NCBI GenBank assembly: GCA_947494435.1
Contig: CANLUY010000002.1
Location: forward strand, 1,116,001-1,180,000
From: an uncultured Litoreibacter sp.
Lineage (GTDB): Bacteria; Pseudomonadota; Alphaproteobacteria; Rhodobacterales; Rhodobacteraceae
Length of the DNA: 64,000 nucleotides
Direction: 5' to 3'
Shown here in pieces: positions 18,417 to 27,711 of this stretch (position 1 is the stretch's first letter; every line of letters starts with the position of its first letter). The translations under genes and the position numbers were made by a program. The notes under the pieces were generated by a model. It saw nothing but the letters and a program-made list of their open reading frames with translations. It was not told the origin of the DNA and made no database searches.

Positions 18417-18446
18417 AAGGGCGCCTGCATCTGTGCAAGCGCCCTT
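18417..18446 (-). terminator. intrinsic terminator of the peptidoglycan-binding gene
   Basis: AAAGGGCGC and GCGCCCTTT arms with an inner TGCA/TGCA pairing form a stable hairpin ending in TTTTCATTTT on the minus strand, about 25 nt past the stop at 18469. On the plus strand the arm starts with an A-run, so it may also work in the other direction. Confidence 0.75.
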
Positions 18447-18468
18447 TCAAAACCGGAAGTCTCTTCCG

Positions 18469-19833
18469 TTAATTTTGGATATTGAACGTCGGCAAAGCCG
18501 CTGCGGCAGGTTGTACCTGCGGCTGCACCGTCAGCGATGAGCTGGTCGGATTGAACACAGCGCGGCGCAGCAAAGCTGTGCGATTCTGATCGCCCGGGTT
18601 GAATACGGGTGTTGCGCCCTGCTCTACCGCAGACAGACCCATCTCGTACCAAGCTTGGCTCAGATCCGCGCGCTGCGTGACACCGAAGCCTTGCGACAGG
18701 TGATGGCCCATTAACTCGCCATAAACAGGCTCGCCCACTGTTGCGAGCAACAAAGCAGAGCCTACGGCGACATCCATATTGTCTTTGCGATATCCGACGG
18801 ACAAACAGATTTTCGCGGTTCCAGCCAATTGCGCAGGCGCCATGCCGGAGGTTTGCACGAACTGGTTGACGTCATTGGTCACCTGATCCGCCGGTTTCAC
18901 CGCAAGCGAAGCTACAAGTGGCGACAGCGCTGTTCCGAAGCCCGCACATTGCGCCTCAATCTGCTGCGGCGTGAAGCCTTTGACCGATGCAGCCATCTGA
19001 TCGCCCTGCGTGATCGCGTAATTGCGCGCCAGACAAATCTGCTCCCGCAGCACAGACGCGCCGTCGGTCATGTTGGCCTGTGTCGTGTAGCCGTTGGTCG
19101 AGGCGATCAGCATCACTTGGTTACAATGCGATGCCAGCGACTGCGCCTCTGTGGTACCAAGGAAGTTCGGCAAGGCCGCGCCACCTGTCGTGGCCACAGC
19201 CGTTGCAACCGGTTGGGTCGGCAAGACTTGCGGCTGTAGCACCTTCGGTTGCACGACTTGCGGCTGAACTGCGACAACCGTCGCGGTGCTCGGTAGCGGC
19301 GTCACAGCCGGTTGCGTGGTGACAGCTGTCGTCACACCCGCCGCCTGATCGCGGTACTGGTTCAACAGCCCCTTCGGCCCCAAAGGATTGCCCGCAATTG
19401 CTTGCGTGGTCGCCGCACCACCAGCAATCGCACGGTGATAGGATTGCAACAGGAAATCACGCTCATACTGGGTCAGCTGACCTGTCGCGGGATACCCCAG
19501 ATGCGCTTGATAGTTCGAAATCGCGGCCCGCGAATTGCGGCCCAACACGCCATCGGGCGATCCGGCAGGGAAACCGAAATAGTTCAGCGATGTCTGCACT
19601 TCACGGTTCTGCGCGCGCGCAGCGTTTGAAATCTTGGGTTTCGCCTTGTACTTGCGCGTCGTCGACTTACGCACAACCCGCTTCGGCTTATTGGCATTAC
19701 GCACCACAGCACTGCCGATTACACCCGCCACAATACCAGCAGCAAAGTCACGCGAGTCCGCTGTTGCCTTTGTCGCCGGGATCGCCATCAGCGAAGCAGC
19801 CGCGCATGTCATTGTAAATTGTTTCAAACCCAT
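18469..19833 (-). CDS. secreted peptidoglycan-binding-domain protein
   Basis: A 454-residue exported protein. Residues 1-25 form a signal peptide (TMTCAAASLMAIPATKATA). A glycine-rich hydrophobic stretch (about 31-46) and a Lys/Arg-rich linker lead to a PG_binding_1 domain (about 76-128: VQTSLNYFGFPAGSPDGVLGRNSRA split over this span). A Pro/Val/Gln-rich region (about 175-215) precedes a mostly helical C-terminal part with four cysteines. No catalytic domain is evident. The start follows GGAGGAACTCC. An envelope role is inferred from the domain. Confidence 0.8.
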   Translation of the reverse strand: MGLKQFTMTCAAASLMAIPATKATADSRDFAAGIVAGVIGSAVVRNANKPKRVVRKSTTRKYKAKPKISNAARAQNREVQTSLNYFGFPAGSPDGVLGRNSRAAISNYQAHLGYPATGQLTQYERDFLLQSYHRAIAGGAATTQAIAGNPLGPKGLLNQYRDQAAGVTTAVTTQPAVTPLPSTATVVAVQPQVVQPKVLQPQVLPTQPVATAVATTGGAALPNFLGTTEAQSLASHCNQVMLIASTNGYTTQANMTDGASVLREQICLARNYAITQGDQMAASVKGFTPQQIEAQCAGFGTALSPLVASLAVKPADQVTNDVNQFVQTSGMAPAQLAGTAKICLSVGYRKDNMDVAVGSALLLATVGEPVYGELMGHHLSQGFGVTQRADLSQAWYEMGLSAVEQGATPVFNPGDQNRTALLRRAVFNPTSSSLTVQPQVQPAAAALPTFNIQN

Positions 19834-19906
19834 GGAGTTCCTCCGAAGTAAAATATACCAATTGCCCTAAGCTAACACGGCATTTGGCCGCAAAGGAACA
19901 AAAACA

Positions 19907-20659
19907 TTGGTGGAATGGATCACATCGCACGGGTTGACCGAATATGCCGACGCCGTCGCATGGATGGAGGACCGCGCCAACGCCATCGCCGCAGGTTCTG
20001 AGCGGGAGGCGATCTGGCTCGTAGAACACCCGCCCCTCTACACCGCTGGCACTTCCGCAAAGCCCGCAGATCTCACTGATCCCGACCGGTTTCCCGTCCA
20101 TGACACACGCCGTGGCGGGCAATACACCTATCACGGCCCCGGTCAGCGCGTGGCATACGTTTTGCTTGATCTCAACACACGCGGCAAAGACGTCCGAAAA
20201 TTCGTCAAAAACATAGAGAACTGGGTCATCGCCACATTGGCCGAATTCAACGTCACAGGTGAAATCCGCGAAGGCCGCGTGGGCGTCTGGGTGCCGCGTC
20301 CCGAAAAAGCCCCCCTGCCCGATGGCACCCCCCGTGAAGACAAGATCGCAGCGATTGGCATCCGGTTGCGCAAATGGGTCAGCTTTCACGGCCTTTCCAT
20401 CAACGTGGAGCCGGACCTAGATCATTTCACAGGCATCGTGCCGTGCGGTATCTCAGACCAAGGCGTGACCTCAATGGTCGACCTCGGCCTACCGGTCACT
20501 CTTGGCGATGTGGATGACGCGCTGAAACGCACGTTTCCTGCACATTTCCCGTCGCCAGATCCCAACACTATCTACAGGAAAAGAAGGGTGGCCTCTCCCA
20601 AAACCACCCTTCAAGCACGCGCGGTCACTCACGAAAGGACCGCGCCATGCGACGCTTAA
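19907..20659 (+). CDS. lipB: octanoyltransferase
   Basis: A 250-residue lipoate biosynthesis enzyme that moves octanoyl from acyl-carrier protein to lipoyl domains. The motif [17 protein letters not shown] lies near residues 67-83, the catalytic lysine region [15 protein letters not shown] near 146-160, and the active-site cysteine in [14 protein letters not shown] near 179. The start is TTG at 19907, 9 nt after AAGGA; GTG at 19910 is possible. The tail beyond about 225 ([11 protein letters not shown]...) is longer than usual and not conserved-looking. It is divergent from the peptidoglycan-binding gene. Confidence 0.93.
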   Translation: MVEWITSHGLTEYADAVAWMEDRANAIAAGSEREAIWLVEHPPLYTAGTSAKPADLTDPDRFPVHDTRRGGQYTYHGPGQRVAYVLLDLNTRGKDVRKFVKNIENWVIATLAEFNVTGEIREGRVGVWVPRPEKAPLPDGTPREDKIAAIGIRLRKWVSFHGLSINVEPDLDHFTGIVPCGISDQGVTSMVDLGLPVTLGDVDDALKRTFPAHFPSPDPNTIYRKRRVASPKTTLQARAVTHERTAPCDA

Positions 20660-20790
20660 AAACTCATGCGTCACAAAATAAACGATCCAGCCCCGCAGAT
20701 AGTTTCAATAAATCGAAAACAATTTTTTGCGCTTTGACACCTGCGCGTGAAACGGGTTGAATTCACAGGGTGTAGTGGGGGCATACGAGT

Positions 20791-21330
20791 ATGGATATTT
20801 CCGACATTGACCATTTGATATCGCGCGTCGCACTTGGTGACCGCGCGGCGTTTTCGAAACTCTACGATGCAACCTCAGCGAAACTTTTCGGCGTGGCCCT
20901 GCGTGTGTTGAACAATACCGCAAGTGCCGAGGATGTGTTGCAAGAGACATTCATGAAAATTTGGCGCTACGCGGACAGATACGCAAGCACCGGAAACAGC
21001 CCCATGACATGGCTCATCACAATTGCCCGCAACACAGCCATTGACCGGCTGAGGGCCACCAAGCTGACCGCAGATATAGCGGATGTCGAAGACCGCGTGG
21101 CCGCTCAAGGCCCCACGCCGGAGCAATCCGCTATTGCCGGGTCTGAGGTTGCAAGGATCGTGGCATGTCTGGATGAACTAACAGAGGACCGCCGCTCGGC
21201 CGTACGCGGGGCCTATCTCGAAGGGGCCAGCTACGCGGACCTCGCCACGCGGTTCGACGTCCCGATCAATACCATGCGCACATGGCTGCGCCGGTCGCTG
21301 ATCGCCCTACGGGAGTGTATGGCGCGATGA
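20791..21330 (+). CDS. ECF-type RNA polymerase sigma factor
   Basis: A 179-residue group IV sigma factor. Region 2 spans about 10-80 with AEDVLQETFMKIWRYADRY near 48-66; region 4 spans about 120-175 with the helix-turn-helix ASYADLATRFDVPINTMRTW near 147-166. The domain order and size are those of ECF sigma factors paired with a membrane anti-sigma factor. Its TGA overlaps the ATG of the anti-sigma gene (ATGA). A self-regulated promoter is likely upstream, but I could not identify it with confidence. Confidence 0.93.
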   Translation: MDISDIDHLISRVALGDRAAFSKLYDATSAKLFGVALRVLNNTASAEDVLQETFMKIWRYADRYASTGNSPMTWLITIARNTAIDRLRATKLTADIADVEDRVAAQGPTPEQSAIAGSEVARIVACLDELTEDRRSAVRGAYLEGASYADLATRFDVPINTMRTWLRRSLIALRECMAR

Positions 21331-22040
21331 CCGAAGACCTGACACCCCAAGAAGAAAACAGCGCTTTGGCCGCAGAGTACACTCTGCGCCTGCTTTCCCC
21401 TGAGGAAGAGCGCGCGTTTGAAACCCACCTTGCACAAGACCCTCAGCTTGAGGCTGAGGTAGCTCAATGGGTCCATCATTTCGCCCCGCTCGCGGACGAG
21501 ATCGCCGAAATGCGCCCGCCCAAAACGGCCAAAGCAAAACTGATGACAGATCTGTTTGGCGAAGTAACGCAGGGGCAAACAGCCCCTTCCTCGATCTGGT
21601 CGCGCCTTGGCCTCTGGCAAGGGCTCACCCTCGCCGCAACCGCCGCGGCTGCTATTTTGGCCGTGATGCTGGTAACGGGACCGGCTCCGCAAACGCCTGC
21701 CACCGGACCGCTCTATGTCAGCGAACTATCGGCGCAAGATGACAGCCTGCGCGTCTTGGCTGTCTATGATGGCTCCACAGGCGGCTTGCGGTTGACCGGA
21801 ACTGACGGCACCGCAGCAACGGGTCGCGATTTTGAGCTTTGGGCCATCATCGGCGACAATGCCCCCGTCTCTCTCGGTGTTCTGACCGATGACGGCACGG
21901 GCAACATCATCTTACCGCCAGAGTTGCAAAGCACCGTCGGCGGCATGGTCCTCGCCATCTCTGACGAGCCTGACGGCGGCTCACCAACCGGCGCGCCCAC
22001 TGGCGCCGTTTTGGCCGTAGGCGAGATGACGGATATCTGA
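21327..22040 (+). CDS. anti-sigma factor, RskA type
   Basis: A 237-residue bitopic membrane protein. The cytoplasmic N-terminal part (1-90) has the anti-sigma helix pattern ALAAEYTLRLLSPEEERAFE near 12-31; one membrane span lies at about 93-115; the periplasmic C-terminal part (120-237) matches the RskA fold, with DFELWAIIGDNAPVSLG near 169-185. No HxxxCxxC zinc motif is present. It is coupled to the sigma factor gene, which it presumably sequesters until an envelope signal triggers its cleavage. Confidence 0.9.
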   Translation: MTEDLTPQEENSALAAEYTLRLLSPEEERAFETHLAQDPQLEAEVAQWVHHFAPLADEIAEMRPPKTAKAKLMTDLFGEVTQGQTAPSSIWSRLGLWQGLTLAATAAAAILAVMLVTGPAPQTPATGPLYVSELSAQDDSLRVLAVYDGSTGGLRLTGTDGTAATGRDFELWAIIGDNAPVSLGVLTDDGTGNIILPPELQSTVGGMVLAISDEPDGGSPTGAPTGAVLAVGEMTDI

Positions 22041-22049
22041 AATGCAAAA

Positions 22050-22076
22050 AAGGCCCGCCAGTGACAGCGGGCCTTT
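22050..22076. terminator. bidirectional intrinsic terminator
   Basis: AAGGCCCGC (22050-22058) pairs with GCGGGCCTT (22067-22075) around an 8-nt loop. A run of As lies before it and Ts after it, so it can end both the anti-sigma transcript (plus) and the VPLPA-CTERM transcript (minus). Confidence 0.88.
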
Positions 22077-22098
22077 CCTAATAGAAGTCAGTCTGTAA

Positions 22099-22773
22099 TC
22101 AGGCAGATTTGCGCTTGCGCATAAACGCCAACCCACCGAAGCCTGCAATCAGCAGCAGACCGGACGCTGGCAACGGCACTGGTGTGAGGCCAAGATCTTC
22201 ATCAGACGCCGTAAACACAAAGCGTTCCCAGCCATTGCTAGAGTTTAGGCCCGTGTTGACCCCTGAGCGCCATCCGTAAAGAAGTTGTGTTGGCGCTGAA
22301 TCGTATCCCCCTTGCTGGGTATGCCATGACATGCGTTGATCGGCGGTCGGTCCTCTAACTTCTTGGACGTCAGCGCTGTTTTGGCTGATTGTTGCACCCG
22401 CCGGTGCAAATCCAAGTGATCCACTGTTGCGGTACCACTCGGCACCATTATGCAGCTCGGTGACATTCCGGCCAGTGGCAATGGCGTTGAAATCTTCAAC
22501 ACGAATGCTGGCCAACAAGTCGAAATCGCTCGATCCGACCGTTCCCGAAGCAATCATCACCCAATCAGACAAGTTGTTGAACACGGTGTCGTAACTGACA
22601 GACGCGTTAAACAAACCTGAATACACTTGCGTCCAGCCACCGCCAGTCACATTGGATTTTGCAACGTCGTTTTGTGGACCGAACGGCGTATACGTCGCAG
22701 CGACAGCTGCGGTTCCCAAACCGAGCACCGCAGCAGCAGATGCAACGGCGAACAGTCTCTTGAAAATGTTCAT
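22099..22773 (-). CDS. VPLPA-CTERM sorting-domain protein
   Basis: A 224-residue secreted protein. Residues 1-25 form a signal peptide (RLFAVASAAAVLGLG...); the C-terminus has VPLPASGLLLIAGFGGLA followed by MRKRKSA, the VPLPA-CTERM sorting signal: motif, membrane span, basic tail. Exosortase-type enzymes cut such tails and release or anchor the protein in the envelope. The middle is rich in Asn, Ser and Gly with no domain I recognise. The ATG at 22773 follows GAGGGAAAG and starts the signal peptide; longer in-frame versions are rejected. Confidence 0.85.
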   Translation of the reverse strand: MNIFKRLFAVASAAAVLGLGTAAVAATYTPFGPQNDVAKSNVTGGGWTQVYSGLFNASVSYDTVFNNLSDWVMIASGTVGSSDFDLLASIRVEDFNAIATGRNVTELHNGAEWYRNSGSLGFAPAGATISQNSADVQEVRGPTADQRMSWHTQQGGYDSAPTQLLYGWRSGVNTGLNSSNGWERFVFTASDEDLGLTPVPLPASGLLLIAGFGGLAFMRKRKSA

Positions 22774-22921
22774 TTCTTTCCCTCGAAATATTGGCAGACC
22801 ATCAAATGAGTATCCGTCAAAATTGTCAGGAAATTTCTTTAAATACGGCCAAATTACGGTGTGTCGAAATGATTGGGAAACAATGCCATTCGATATCCCG
22901 GTTTGATCTCGATTAAGGTAG

Positions 22922-23578
22922 CTATTCACCCCAGTGGGTGGGCAACCCTCTTGCACTAACGTGCTCTTTTAGCGCTGCGATGTAATGGGTCATCGAATGA
23001 TCCATCCCCGGATTTGTCGCCGCAGACACAAGGCGCACGGATGTGCCCAAACGCCTGAAACCTGCCTCGCTCGGCGGCACGCGTGTCACCAGATCATCGG
23101 CGCGGCAGATGTTGAGAACATTGTGCTCATACTTCAATTTGCCCGACCCAAACTTGACCCTTGGAGACGCGAAGCCAATCGCTGGTAAGTCCAGCGAGGT
23201 GCCCAAGATTTGCGCCGTTGCCGCACCAAGGGAATGTCCGATCAGGAATTTTGCGTCATTCTCCCGGGCAAACTTCTGCAGTCTCGAGGCATGCCGCAGA
23301 AACCCCGCATGCAGCACAGCCCCCGTACTCCCTCGCCCCTTGTCAGAGCGCCCAAAGCTCCGCCCCAAGATCCGGTAGACATCGAAATTCGTGACCCAAT
23401 CCATCAGCTCATTGGAACCGGGGATAATCATCACCCCATGCGCCATCATCTGCGCCTGCGCGCCCCTGCTGTTGATATGCGCTTTCACCTCAGACGGCAC
23501 CCGCCCACGCTTGATCAATCGGGCAATGACATAGCTCTGCTCCGCCATCTCAGCCGCATTCATCACAGAAAGTCTCAT
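22922..23578 (-). CDS. class 3-type lipase family protein
   Basis: A 218-residue alpha/beta hydrolase. The nucleophile elbow GHSLGAA lies near residues 113-119, an acid in ICRADDLVTRVP near 155-166, and a histidine in MDHSMTHYIAA near 193-203. The early stretch MIIPGSNELMDWVTNFD near 50-66 matches the lipase 3 oxyanion region. No signal peptide is seen, so it is probably cytoplasmic. The substrate is unknown. It lies upstream of the VPLPA-CTERM gene on the same strand. Confidence 0.82.
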   Translation of the reverse strand: MRLSVMNAAEMAEQSYVIARLIKRGRVPSEVKAHINSRGAQAQMMAHGVMIIPGSNELMDWVTNFDVYRILGRSFGRSDKGRGSTGAVLHAGFLRHASRLQKFARENDAKFLIGHSLGAATAQILGTSLDLPAIGFASPRVKFGSGKLKYEHNVLNICRADDLVTRVPPSEAGFRRLGTSVRLVSAATNPGMDHSMTHYIAALKEHVSARGLPTHWGE

Positions 23579-23793
23579 CTCAAATCCAATTCGAAAAAAT
23601 TAATAAACTTTGAACAAGTTACCAAATTTCACGCGCCCCACAAAATCCTCTGCCCCGCGACACTTTTTCCCGATCTTATTCGGGTTCAAAATATTGCCCT
23701 CAGGGCCACAACGCTCTAAACCAAAGGCAACGGGCAGGCTGAGTCTGTCCAAAGCCAAGTCGAGAACTACCACATAAGAATTGGGAGACACCC

Positions 23794-25461
23794 ATGGCCG
23801 ACGCAGCCATCGAGGGACACGATCACGACGAGCGGGGCTTCTTTACCCGCTGGTTTATGTCCACAAACCACAAAGATATCGGTATCCTGTACCTCTTTAC
23901 AGCCGCGCTGATGGGCTTCATCTCCGTCGCCTTCACCGTGTATATGCGGCTCGAGCTGATGAACCCTGGCGTTCAGTACATGTGCCTCGAAGGCGCGCGC
24001 TTCATCGCACAAGATGTGGCCAATTGTACGCCAAACGGCCACCTCTGGAACGTACTGATCACCGGCCACGGCATCTTGATGATGTTCCTCGTGGTTATTC
24101 CGGCGCTCTTCGGCGGCTTCGGCAACTACTTCATGCCACTCCAAATCGGCGCGCCCGATATGGCGTTCCCGCGCATGAACAACCTGTCCTACTGGATGTA
24201 TGTTGTGGCCTGCGCCCTCGCAGTCGCGTCTCTTCTGACACCGGGCGGCAATGATCAGGCAGGCTCCGGCGTGGGTTGGGTGCTCTATGCGCCGCTTTCC
24301 ACCAATGAAGCCGGCATGTCGATGGACTTCGCCATCTTCGCGGTCCACATGTCCGGTGCATCGTCCATCTTGGGCGCGATCAACATGATCACGACCTTCC
24401 TGAACATGCGCACACCGGGCATGACAATGCACAAAGTGCCTTTGTTTGCATGGTCGATCTTCGTCACCGCATGGCTGATCCTTCTGGCCCTGCCAGTGCT
24501 CGCAGGCGCGATCACAATGCTTCTGACAGACCGGAACTTCGGGACAACCTTCTTCGACGCCGCTGGCGGCGGTGACCCCGTTCTCTACCAGCACTTGCTT
24601 TGGTTCTTTGGGCACCCTGAAGTGTATATCGTGGTCGTTCCCGGCTTCGGCATCATCTCACACGTCATCGCAACCTTCTCGCGCAAACCCGTCTTCGGCT
24701 ACCTGCCGATGGTCTATGCGATGGTCGCAATTGGTGCGCTGGGCTTCGTTGTCTGGGCACACCACATGTACACAGTCGGCATGAGCCTCACACAGCAGTC
24801 CTACTTCATGCTGGCCACGATGGTGATCGCGGTGCCGACAGGCATCAAGATCTTCTCATGGATCGCGACAATGTGGGGCGGCTCGATCGAGTTCAAAACC
24901 CCAATGCTCTGGGCCTTCGGCTTCCTGTTCCTGTTCACCGCAGGTGGCGTCACAGGTATCGTTCTGTCCCAAGCAGGCATCGACCGCGCCTATCACGACA
25001 CCTACTATGTTGTGGCCCACTTCCACTACGTGATGTCACTTGGTGCCGTCTTCGCCATCTTCGCAGGGATTTACTTCTACCTGCCGAAAATGTCGGGCCG
25101 CATGTATCCTGAGTGGGCAGGCAAGCTGCACTTCTGGACAATGTTTGTCGGCGCAAACATCACCTTCTTCCCACAGCACTTCTTGGGTCGCCAAGGTATG
25201 CCACGCCGCTACATCGACTATCCGGAAGCCTTTGCTTACTGGAACTACGTCTCCTCATGGGGCGCGTTCCTGAGCTTTGCATCCTTCCTCTTCTTCATCG
25301 GCGTCATGGTCTACACATTGGGCTGGGGCCGTCGCGTGACAGAAGCCAACCCATGGAACGAATATGCAGATACGCTGGAATGGACATTGCCGTCCCCTCC
25401 ACCGGAGCACACATTCGAAATCCTGCCAAAGCAGGAAGACTGGGATAAGGCGCATCACTAA
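23794..25461 (+). CDS. ctaD: cytochrome c oxidase subunit I
   Basis: A 555-residue aa3-type haem-copper oxidase catalytic subunit in the inner membrane. Visible landmarks are STNHKDIG near residue 28, GGFGNYF near 109, the active-site HPEVYIV containing the His-Tyr crosslink near 280, [10 protein letters not shown] near 327-336, and [14 protein letters not shown] near 408-421 with the haem-ligand histidines. Proton-channel residues fit (NNLSYWMY). The gene stands apart from the other cta genes, with DUF2244 following directly. The start has a GGGAGA ribosome site. Confidence 0.98.
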   Translation: MADAAIEGHDHDERGFFTRWFMSTNHKDIGILYLFTAALMGFISVAFTVYMRLELMNPGVQYMCLEGARFIAQDVANCTPNGHLWNVLITGHGILMMFLVVIPALFGGFGNYFMPLQIGAPDMAFPRMNNLSYWMYVVACALAVASLLTPGGNDQAGSGVGWVLYAPLSTNEAGMSMDFAIFAVHMSGASSILGAINMITTFLNMRTPGMTMHKVPLFAWSIFVTAWLILLALPVLAGAITMLLTDRNFGTTFFDAAGGGDPVLYQHLLWFFGHPEVYIVVVPGFGIISHVIATFSRKPVFGYLPMVYAMVAIGALGFVVWAHHMYTVGMSLTQQSYFMLATMVIAVPTGIKIFSWIATMWGGSIEFKTPMLWAFGFLFLFTAGGVTGIVLSQAGIDRAYHDTYYVVAHFHYVMSLGAVFAIFAGIYFYLPKMSGRMYPEWAGKLHFWTMFVGANITFFPQHFLGRQGMPRRYIDYPEAFAYWNYVSSWGAFLSFASFLFFIGVMVYTLGWGRRVTEANPWNEYADTLEWTLPSPPPEHTFEILPKQEDWDKAHH

Positions 25462-25989
25462 GTGCCTGTTGAAAAGATAGACCTAACTGGAAGGGCCTCG
25501 GATTATCCCGAGGCCCTTTCTACTTACAGCGACACAGCACCCCTGTGGCGCGTGCTGCTCTATCCGCACCGCTCTCTGCCTGCGACGGGGTTTGTGTGGA
25601 CCATCGGCCTGCTGTCAGCGGGTCTTGCCTTCCCGCTTATCGGTGTGTTCGGCACGAACGTGCTCTGGGGCGTCTTGCCCTTCCTGATCCTCACCGTGGC
25701 AGGCACGTGGTATTTCATCATGCGCAGCTACCGCGATGGCCAGATTGTTGAGGAGCTTTCTTTGTGGGGCGATCAACTGACCCTCGTGCGCGTCGACCCC
25801 AAGGGCACGCGCAAAGACTGGCAGGCCAATCCTTACTGGGTCAAAATAAACGAACGCGACACGCCGGTGAAACACTACCTGACGTTGCAGGGCGGCCCGA
25901 GGGAGGTAGAGCTTGGCGCGTTCCTCTCGGCAGATGAACGGCTGACCCTCAAGGCCGAGTTGGAAGACGAAATTCGGCGCATCCGCTAG
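25462..25989 (+). CDS. DUF2244 family membrane protein
   Basis: A 175-residue protein with two closely spaced membrane spans (about 42-60 and 64-84) and a cytoplasmic C-terminal part, the DUF2244 pattern. GTG start directly follows the ctaD stop with no gap, so it is co-translated. Proximity to haem-copper oxidase subunit genes is common for this family and suggests a link to oxidase assembly or function, but no activity is known. It ends 3 nt from the convergent phosphatase gene. Confidence 0.85.
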   Translation: MPVEKIDLTGRASDYPEALSTYSDTAPLWRVLLYPHRSLPATGFVWTIGLLSAGLAFPLIGVFGTNVLWGVLPFLILTVAGTWYFIMRSYRDGQIVEELSLWGDQLTLVRVDPKGTRKDWQANPYWVKINERDTPVKHYLTLQGGPREVELGAFLSADERLTLKAELEDEIRRIR

Positions 25990-25992
25990 GCC

Positions 25993-27000
25993 CTAGCCTG
26001 CCGCGCGCCCTGTTCCTTCAACGGCTTCCAACACATGAACTGCCGTTGGAAATTGCGGGCCATGGAACACGGTGACACCCGCCGCTTCCATTGCGCGGAT
26101 GTATTTCAGATCAGCCTCATCCGAGCCATCACGCGTCTCGCGCAAAACAACAACAGCAATCCGACCGGGGTGTTTCTCCACCATATCAGCATAAATCGCG
26201 GCGTCCTTCTGACCGGTATCGCCCATCAAAACTGCAGGCAAACCGTCATGCACGCGGAGCAACATATCAATATGTCCGCCCTTATGATCGCCATGTCCTT
26301 CGGTGATGAATTTTGTCTCGCTCAGACCAAGATCACGTAGAAACAACGGCGCACGCACCAACCCATTGCGCTCAAAGATTTGGGTCAAAAAACGGTAGAG
26401 GTTCCAAGGGGAAGAACTGACATAGTAGACAGGGTTTTCGTCCTGCCCTGCCAAACCAGAAATCAGCGAAATAGCGTCGGGATAAATGCGTCGTGTCAGC
26501 GCATTACCCGTCATGGAGGTCCACAGGTTTCGCGCCAATGAGTACGCACCCGTCTCCAACACAGTGTCATCAATGTCTGAGACAACCATCAACTTCGCGC
26601 TTGCCGCTGGCACGAAGGCAGAACATGTCGTTGTGTCCTCGAACTGATCAATATGGACCTCAACGTCGACCCAGCCCGTCTGCTCTGGCCGCGGCAAAAG
26701 GAGCGTAAAATACCCCTCCTCGTCCGTGATCGCCTCGGCGCCTTGCGCGTGTACCCGCACATCCGCAACCTCATCCGTCAGAAACAGCGACACCATCTGG
26801 CGCAGGTTTGTCAGTTTGCTCGCGGTTTCATTAGGCTCATCGCGCCGCAACGCCGTCAAAACGCGCCCGCGCAGGACTAGATGCTCCTGCGTTGCATATC
26901 CCGCATAGGCATCAATAATCCGATCCTCGCTTTGCGTGCGCTGAAACCTGTCAGCAAAACGCTCTGCGTTTAATGCGAGCCTATGCAATATCTCTTTCAT
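25993..27000 (-). CDS. App1-like phosphatase domain protein (DUF2183)
   Basis: A 335-residue protein of the App1/DUF2183 group. The N-terminal half (about 40-135) looks like a beta-sandwich; the C-terminal half has the HAD-type catalytic motif VVSDIDDTVLETG (Asp residues near 147-149) and later DTGQKDAAIYADMVEKHP near 265-282. Eukaryotic App1 is a phosphatidate phosphatase; the bacterial substrate is not established. Its ATG overlaps the creA stop (ATGA, 26997-27000), so both come from one transcript with the upstream microprotein gene. Confidence 0.85.
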   Translation of the reverse strand: MKEILHRLALNAERFADRFQRTQSEDRIIDAYAGYATQEHLVLRGRVLTALRRDEPNETASKLTNLRQMVSLFLTDEVADVRVHAQGAEAITDEEGYFTLLLPRPEQTGWVDVEVHIDQFEDTTTCSAFVPAASAKLMVVSDIDDTVLETGAYSLARNLWTSMTGNALTRRIYPDAISLISGLAGQDENPVYYVSSSPWNLYRFLTQIFERNGLVRAPLFLRDLGLSETKFITEGHGDHKGGHIDMLLRVHDGLPAVLMGDTGQKDAAIYADMVEKHPGRIAVVVLRETRDGSDEADLKYIRAMEAAGVTVFHGPQFPTAVHVLEAVEGTGRAAG

Positions 27001-27452
27001 GGTTGGTAAAGCGGCACGGTCGAGATCGCCATTTTCGCCGATCCGTTTTGAATTTCGCGCGCATGCGCCAGATAAATGAGAGTTTGGTTCTTCTCATCGA
27101 AAATACGTTTGACGTTTAAGCTCTTCAGGATGATCGAGCGACGTTCCGAAAAGACGCTCTCTCCTTCGTCAGATCGGTCAATATCCCCGATCTCTATCGA
27201 ACCTGTTTGACGACAGCTGATAGAAGAATTTGACGGATCCTCGAACCAATTGCCATTTTGCAGTCGGTCAATAAGCCCGCGCTCGAAGTAGGCCAAATGA
27301 CAGGTGACGCCTTTCACCTTCGGGTCCGCGACGGCCTCAACAATGATATCGTTGCCCAGCCAATCGACGTCAACTTTGCCGACCTCTTCGGCCTGAAGAC
27401 CGGCGGTCATCGCGACAAACGCGAGACCGGTTTTCCAGAGTTTGATCGGCAC
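26997..27452 (-). CDS. creA: CreA family protein
   Basis: A 151-residue exported protein: a short signal (VPIKLWKTGLAFVAMTAG...) then EEVGKVDVDW, VKGVTCHLAYFERGL near 48-62 and SSISCRQTGSIEI near 76-88, all CreA traits. There is no ATG ahead of the mature part. A GTG at 27452 lies 2 nt after the stop of the microprotein gene and gives a complete signal peptide, so I chose it. The function of CreA is unknown. Downstream it is coupled to the App1-like phosphatase gene. Confidence 0.85.
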   Translation of the reverse strand: MPIKLWKTGLAFVAMTAGLQAEEVGKVDVDWLGNDIIVEAVADPKVKGVTCHLAYFERGLIDRLQNGNWFEDPSNSSISCRQTGSIEIGDIDRSDEGESVFSERRSIILKSLNVKRIFDEKNQTLIYLAHAREIQNGSAKMAISTVPLYQP

Positions 27453-27454
27453 GC

Positions 27455-27529
27455 TTATCTCAGTCCGACAAACGACAAGATAGCCAATACGACAACGACC
27501 AGACCGATGAGATAGATTATGCGGTTCAT
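27455..27529 (-). CDS. 24-residue single-span membrane microprotein
   Basis: ATG at 27529 follows an AAGGA site 7 nt upstream and opens a frame of 24 codons ending in TAA at 27455. The product starts MNRIIYLIGL, continues with a Val/Leu/Ile-rich stretch and ends SFVGLR: one membrane span with a basic residue at each end. The creA start lies 2 nt beyond its stop, so the two are very probably translationally coupled. I recall similar tiny proteins in Rhodobacteraceae, but cannot verify this here. Confidence 0.75.
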   Translation of the reverse strand: MNRIIYLIGLVVVVLAILSFVGLR

Positions 27530-27711
27530 GATATTTCCTTACGTGTGGAGGGTTTGATGTTGCCTCCCAACGCCCTGTTTCCACAAAGGTTCCGCAAGGA
27601 ATACCGCCCGCGCAGCCGACTTGCCCCAAAAGCCCGGGTTAAAATATCGTAAAATTTTAAGATAACTGTATGAAAACAGAATGTTAGGAATTTCCCCGCA
27701 TGCGGGAAAAT

